This document shows, piece by piece, positions 61,047 through 64,000 of a DNA stretch of 64,000 nucleotides (position 1 is the first letter of the stretch; every line of letters starts with the position of its first letter). A program made the position numbers and the translations under genes. The notes under the pieces are model-generated. The model was given only the letters and a program-made list of their open reading frames with translations, made no database searches and was not told the DNA's origin. The DNA is taken from NCBI GenBank assembly GCA_965227335.1, contig CBDDFV010000009.1, forward strand, positions 124,001 to 188,000, in the 5' to 3' direction. This DNA is from CBDDFV01 sp965227335. Lineage in GTDB: Bacteria > Planctomycetota > Phycisphaerae > Phycisphaerales > SM1A02.

Positions 61047-61546
61047 ACGTGGCGGATTCTCGCAGCCAGCCGCTCGTCGGCGTGATCATGGGCAGCCAGA
61101 GCGACTGGCCGACCATGTCGCACGCGACGAAGATACTGGACGAGTTCGGCGTGGCGTACGAGGCGAAGGTGGTCTCGGCCCACCGCACGCCCGACACGAT
61201 GCGAGAGTACGCCCGAGACGCTCGAAGTCGCGGACTGCGGGTGATCATCGCGGGGGCGGGCGGCGCCGCCCACCTGCCCGGGATGGTCTCGGCGTGGACG
61301 ACGCTGCCGGTGCTCGGGGTGCCGGTGCAGAGCCGGGCGCTGCAGGGGCTCGACTCGCTCCTGTCGATCGTGCAGATGCCGGGCGGCGTGCCCACGGCGA
61401 CGTTTGCGATCGGCGACGCCGGCGCCCGCAACGCAGCGCTCTTCGCCGTGCGCATGTTCGCGTCAGACGACGAATCGCTCGCGACGAAGCTGGACGCCTA
61501 CCACGAACGACAGGCGCAGGCCGCGCTGTCGTCGGAGCTGTCCTGA
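61043..61546 (+). CDS. purE: N5-carboxyaminoimidazole ribonucleotide mutase
   Basis: A protein of 167 residues from GTG 61043, overlapping icd by GTGA (a second GTG at 61049 is possible). Class I PurE is complete: GVIMGSQSDWPTM, VSAHRTPD with the catalytic His, GAGGAAHLPGM and QMPGGVPTATFAIG. It converts N5-CAIR to CAIR in purine synthesis, directly after PurK, whose gene follows one base after the purE stop codon. Confidence 0.95.
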   Translation: MNVADSRSQPLVGVIMGSQSDWPTMSHATKILDEFGVAYEAKVVSAHRTPDTMREYARDARSRGLRVIIAGAGGAAHLPGMVSAWTTLPVLGVPVQSRALQGLDSLLSIVQMPGGVPTATFAIGDAGARNAALFAVRMFASDDESLATKLDAYHERQAQAALSSELS

Positions 61547-61547
61547 G

Positions 61548-62729
61548 ATGACCGTCGCGCCGCCCGTCCTTCCCGGCGCGACGCTCGGCGTCTTCGGCGG
61601 CGGGCAGCTGGGACGGATGTTTGCGCAGGCGGCGATGCGGCTCGGGTACCGGGTGATCGTGTTCTCGCCGACCGCGGACAGTCCGGCCGGCGACGCCGCG
61701 CACGAACTCGTCGTCGCGCCGTTTGACGATGAATCCGCGGTGCGCGGCTTCGCCCGACGTTGTCAGGCGTTGACGCTCGAGTTCGAGAATGTTCCCGTGC
61801 GCACGGCGGAGTTGGCGTCCGAGCATGCACCGGTCCGTCCCGGCCCCGGCGTGCTGGCGCCGGCCCAGGACCGGCTGCTGGAGCGGGCGTTTCTTGACGC
61901 CCACGGTCTGCCGTGCGCGCCGCATGCGTCGGTGCGCTCCGCCGCCGACGTCGCGGCGGCCCGGGAGCGTCTGGGCGACACGGTGGTCCTCAAGAGCGCG
62001 CGGCTCGGGTACGACGGACGCGGGCAGGCGCGGCTCGATCCCGGCGACGACGGCGACGCCGCGTGGCGCGGCCTGAACGTCGACGCTGCGCTGTGCGAGT
62101 CGTGGGTGACGTACGCGTGCGAGGTGTCGGTGCTGGCGGCGCGGTCGGTCTCGGGCGCGATCGAGACGTTCGGACCGATCCGCAACGATCACGTCAATCA
62201 CATCCTGGATGTTTCCGTCGCCCCGGCGGGGCTCGAGCCGGCGTTGGCGCGGGAGGCGACCGATCTCGCGCGGGCGACGGCGGAGGCGGCGGACCTGGTC
62301 GGCGTCATCTGCGTCGAGATGTTCGTGACGGCGGACGGGCTGCTCGTGAACGAACTCGCGCCACGGCCGCATAACTCGGGGCACCTGACGATCGAGGCGT
62401 GCACGGTGAGCCAGTTCGAGCAGCAGGTCCGGACGATGTGCGGCCTGCCGCCCGCCCCGATGACGTTGCGTCAGCCCGCCGCGATGGCGAACCTGCTCGG
62501 CGATCTGTGGACGGACGGCGAGCCGGATTGGGCGGGCGTGCTGGCCCACCCGTCGGTGGCGCTGCATCTGTACGGCAAGACAGCCGCGCGTCCGGGACGC
62601 AAGATGGGGCATCTGACCGCTCTCGGCGACACGCCGGAGGGTGCGCGGCGTCGGGTGTCGTCGGCGCGAGACACGCTCCGCGGCTCCGGCGCGCCGCACT
62701 CGACCGATCCATCCGCCGCCCTGCGCTGA
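61548..62729 (+). CDS. purK: N5-carboxyaminoimidazole ribonucleotide synthase
   Basis: A protein of 393 residues; TGAGATG joins it to purE. ATP-grasp fold with the N-terminal GVFGGGQLGRMFAQAA, lid GDTVVLKSARLGYDGRGQ and NELAPRPHNSGHLTIEAC. It makes N5-CAIR from AIR, ATP and bicarbonate. Its stop is one base from the stop of the converging glycosyltransferase-like gene. Confidence 0.95.
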   Translation: MTVAPPVLPGATLGVFGGGQLGRMFAQAAMRLGYRVIVFSPTADSPAGDAAHELVVAPFDDESAVRGFARRCQALTLEFENVPVRTAELASEHAPVRPGPGVLAPAQDRLLERAFLDAHGLPCAPHASVRSAADVAAARERLGDTVVLKSARLGYDGRGQARLDPGDDGDAAWRGLNVDAALCESWVTYACEVSVLAARSVSGAIETFGPIRNDHVNHILDVSVAPAGLEPALAREATDLARATAEAADLVGVICVEMFVTADGLLVNELAPRPHNSGHLTIEACTVSQFEQQVRTMCGLPPAPMTLRQPAAMANLLGDLWTDGEPDWAGVLAHPSVALHLYGKTAARPGRKMGHLTALGDTPEGARRRVSSARDTLRGSGAPHSTDPSAALR

Positions 62730-62730
62730 A

Positions 62731-64000
62731 TCAGACGCCCGACGTGATCATCGGCATCAGCCGCTGCGCCCGCTTCGCCCACGTGTGATCGCGTCGGGTG
62801 CGTTCGAGGCCGGCTTCGGCGACGGCGTGGCGGCGCGGCTCGTCGTCGAGCAGGCCGCGCAATTGCGCGCCCGCCTCTGCGGCCGTGTTGAACGCCAGCA
62901 TTTCCTCGCCGACCGAATAGAGATCATCCAGCCCGACTCGATGCTGGCAGAGGGCCGCGACGCCGGACGCTGCAATCTCCATCGGTTTGGGATTGAGTCC
63001 GATGTCGTCCTGCCAGCGCATGACGTTGAGGGCGACGCGTCCGCGGGCGTACGCGTGGGACTGCTGGTCATGTCCGACCCATCCCAGTCGTTCCGCGGGA
63101 CAGTCCCACGCGTCCAGGTTCGGCTTTGAGAAGACGGCGCAACGGAAGCGTCGGGCGAGCCAGGTGAAGATGAACGAGCGTTCCCACTGCTCGACGCGTC
63201 GGAGTGTCGCGGTGAGCGTGACCCAGAGGCCCGGGCGGTTGACGAGCGCGGCGAGCGGCGCGCCGAGCGATGCGTCGCGTTCGATGACGGTCTTGAGCCG
63301 CTCGGCCATCGGCGTGTGTCTCGCTTCGAGCTGGATCTGCAGGAGGTGTTCGAGCACGGCGCAGATCCCGTCGTGGACATCGTCGGAGAGGTCCGCCGCG
63401 TCGCGCAGGAGCGCGGGGCGCCAGCGTGTGCGCACGTCGTCGGCGACGTCGCGTCGGATCTCATCATGATCGGGATCGTCGCTGTCGAGGGCGGCCCGCA
63501 TGCGTTCGGTCGGCGGCGGATCGCCGGGCCCGAGGCAGAAGACGAGGTCGAACTCGGGATCGACGTCGGGAGCGGGGCGGAAGGTCTCCGGGTTGATTCC
63601 GTAGGGTTCGGCGATGACGTTGGAGAAGCCGAGAATGGCGGCCATTTCGGCCCCGGTCCCGAGGTTGTTGATCAGGTGTCGGCACGCGGTTCCGCCGAGC
63701 AGGCTGGATCCGAAGTCGCCCTGGTAGACCCAGTGGGGGGCGTCGAGCCAGAAGGCGAGATGAGGGATCCCCACGCCGTCGTAGACGGGGCGGGCCACGC
63801 CGTCGATGCGGGCGGTCGGGAAGCCCGCGAAGCCGTTCGCCCACATGGCGAGCGTGCCCGCCGCGCCGTGCTCGCGGACGAGTCCGGCGACCGTATTGAC
63901 GAGGAAGCCCGCGGGATCGGTTTCGTGGATGAGTTGTTCGTGGATGTCGCGGAGTTCGACCCGCCGCACGCGGCATCCCGCCTGTTCGAAGCCGCGCACG
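62731..64000 (-). CDS. CgeB-like glycosyltransferase, cut by the window edge
   Basis: 422 residues are visible; the frame runs to the last bases of the window with no certain start, so the N-terminus lies beyond. The C-terminal half has GLNPKPMEIAASGVAALCQ with an EIAASG motif and a DHTWAKRAQRL end, typical of CgeB-type glycosyl transferase group 1 proteins. The N-terminal half has IPHLAFWLDAPHW. The donor and acceptor sugars are unknown; it may act on surface glycans. Confidence 0.8.
   Translation of the reverse strand, partial: VRGFEQAGCRVRRVELRDIHEQLIHETDPAGFLVNTVAGLVREHGAAGTLAMWANGFAGFPTARIDGVARPVYDGVGIPHLAFWLDAPHWVYQGDFGSSLLGGTACRHLINNLGTGAEMAAILGFSNVIAEPYGINPETFRPAPDVDPEFDLVFCLGPGDPPPTERMRAALDSDDPDHDEIRRDVADDVRTRWRPALLRDAADLSDDVHDGICAVLEHLLQIQLEARHTPMAERLKTVIERDASLGAPLAALVNRPGLWVTLTATLRRVEQWERSFIFTWLARRFRCAVFSKPNLDAWDCPAERLGWVGHDQQSHAYARGRVALNVMRWQDDIGLNPKPMEIAASGVAALCQHRVGLDDLYSVGEEMLAFNTAAEAGAQLRGLLDDEPRRHAVAEAGLERTRRDHTWAKRAQRLMPMITSGV

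Noticed and set aside
1..64000. tRNA genes, rRNA genes, CRISPR arrays, transposase genes
   Set aside because: I looked for the T-arm and CCA-type ends, regularly spaced repeats and transposase motifs and saw none that I could support. A dedicated search was not possible.

Overview
The window is high-GC bacterial DNA with the hallmarks of Planctomycetota, probably class Phycisphaerae. The signs are a planctomycete-type ECF sigma factor next to a giant Ser/Thr kinase with WD40 repeats, many secreted proteins ending in the same dockerin-like pair of calcium-loop motifs, and a zinc-ribbon CPVCGYNLRGL membrane protein. No rRNA, tRNA or CRISPR array was seen. Identifications rest on reading motifs in the translated sequence; no database search was run.

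Layout. (1) 1-3487: the end of a tightly overlapped + strand block that looks phage- or island-derived: an unknown protein, a SAM methyltransferase, an MptE/DUF115-like protein, and a Ser/Gly-rich low-complexity protein that carries a Hint (intein-like) domain. (2) 3503-17995: a twelve-gene minus-strand copper/silver operon. It starts from a promoter with a CsoR-type operator and encodes CsoR, a repeat lipoprotein, a small Cys-rich exported protein, a CusC/CusB/CusA pump, a five-fold YHS-like protein, small membrane proteins, an isoprenylcysteine methyltransferase-like protein, an APC permease and a P1B ATPase. (3) 18002-18139: an orphan fragment homologous to the 3' end of the Ser-rich Hint gene, so both sides of the copper operon carry that tail. 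(4) 18179-26100: a second, Czc-like divalent-metal cluster (CDF transporter, CzcA, an adaptor with a Cys/His array, CzcC, a small Cys-rich protein). It is divergent from an ArsR-type regulator across a palindromic two-way promoter-operator.

(5) 26181-29334: a copy of a dispersed noncoding repeat, a UDG-superfamily protein divergent from an MvaI/BcnI-type restriction endonuclease with no methyltransferase beside it, and a small gene in frame with an ECF sigma factor. (6) 29334-44973: the kinase, then mostly exported proteins (subtilase, collagen-like protein, beta-helix protein with an inserted propeller, C39-like protein, PRC-barrel protein), several dockerin-tagged, plus the second copy of the dispersed repeat. 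(7) 45207-56760: mixed metabolic and exported genes (VOC protein, broken arylsulfotransferase, HxlR regulator with quinone reductase, cupin-like lipoprotein, GAF-nucleotidyltransferase, double sialate esterase, Na/Ca exchanger). (8) 56999-64000: an unknown exported protein, a winged-helix/DUF4112 pair, the overlapping icd-purE-purK operon and a CgeB-like glycosyltransferase cut by the window edge.

The two metal clusters appear complementary. CusA in the first keeps two of the three Cu/Ag-relay methionines of E. coli CusA, while the pump in the second lacks them and has Czc-type residues. Each cluster has its own sensor family and a small Cys-rich exported protein. The strongest candidates for something new are the Hint-domain protein with its duplicated tail around the metal island, the methylase-less nuclease/UDG cassette, the dispersed hairpin repeat and the Cys/His array of the Czc adaptor.
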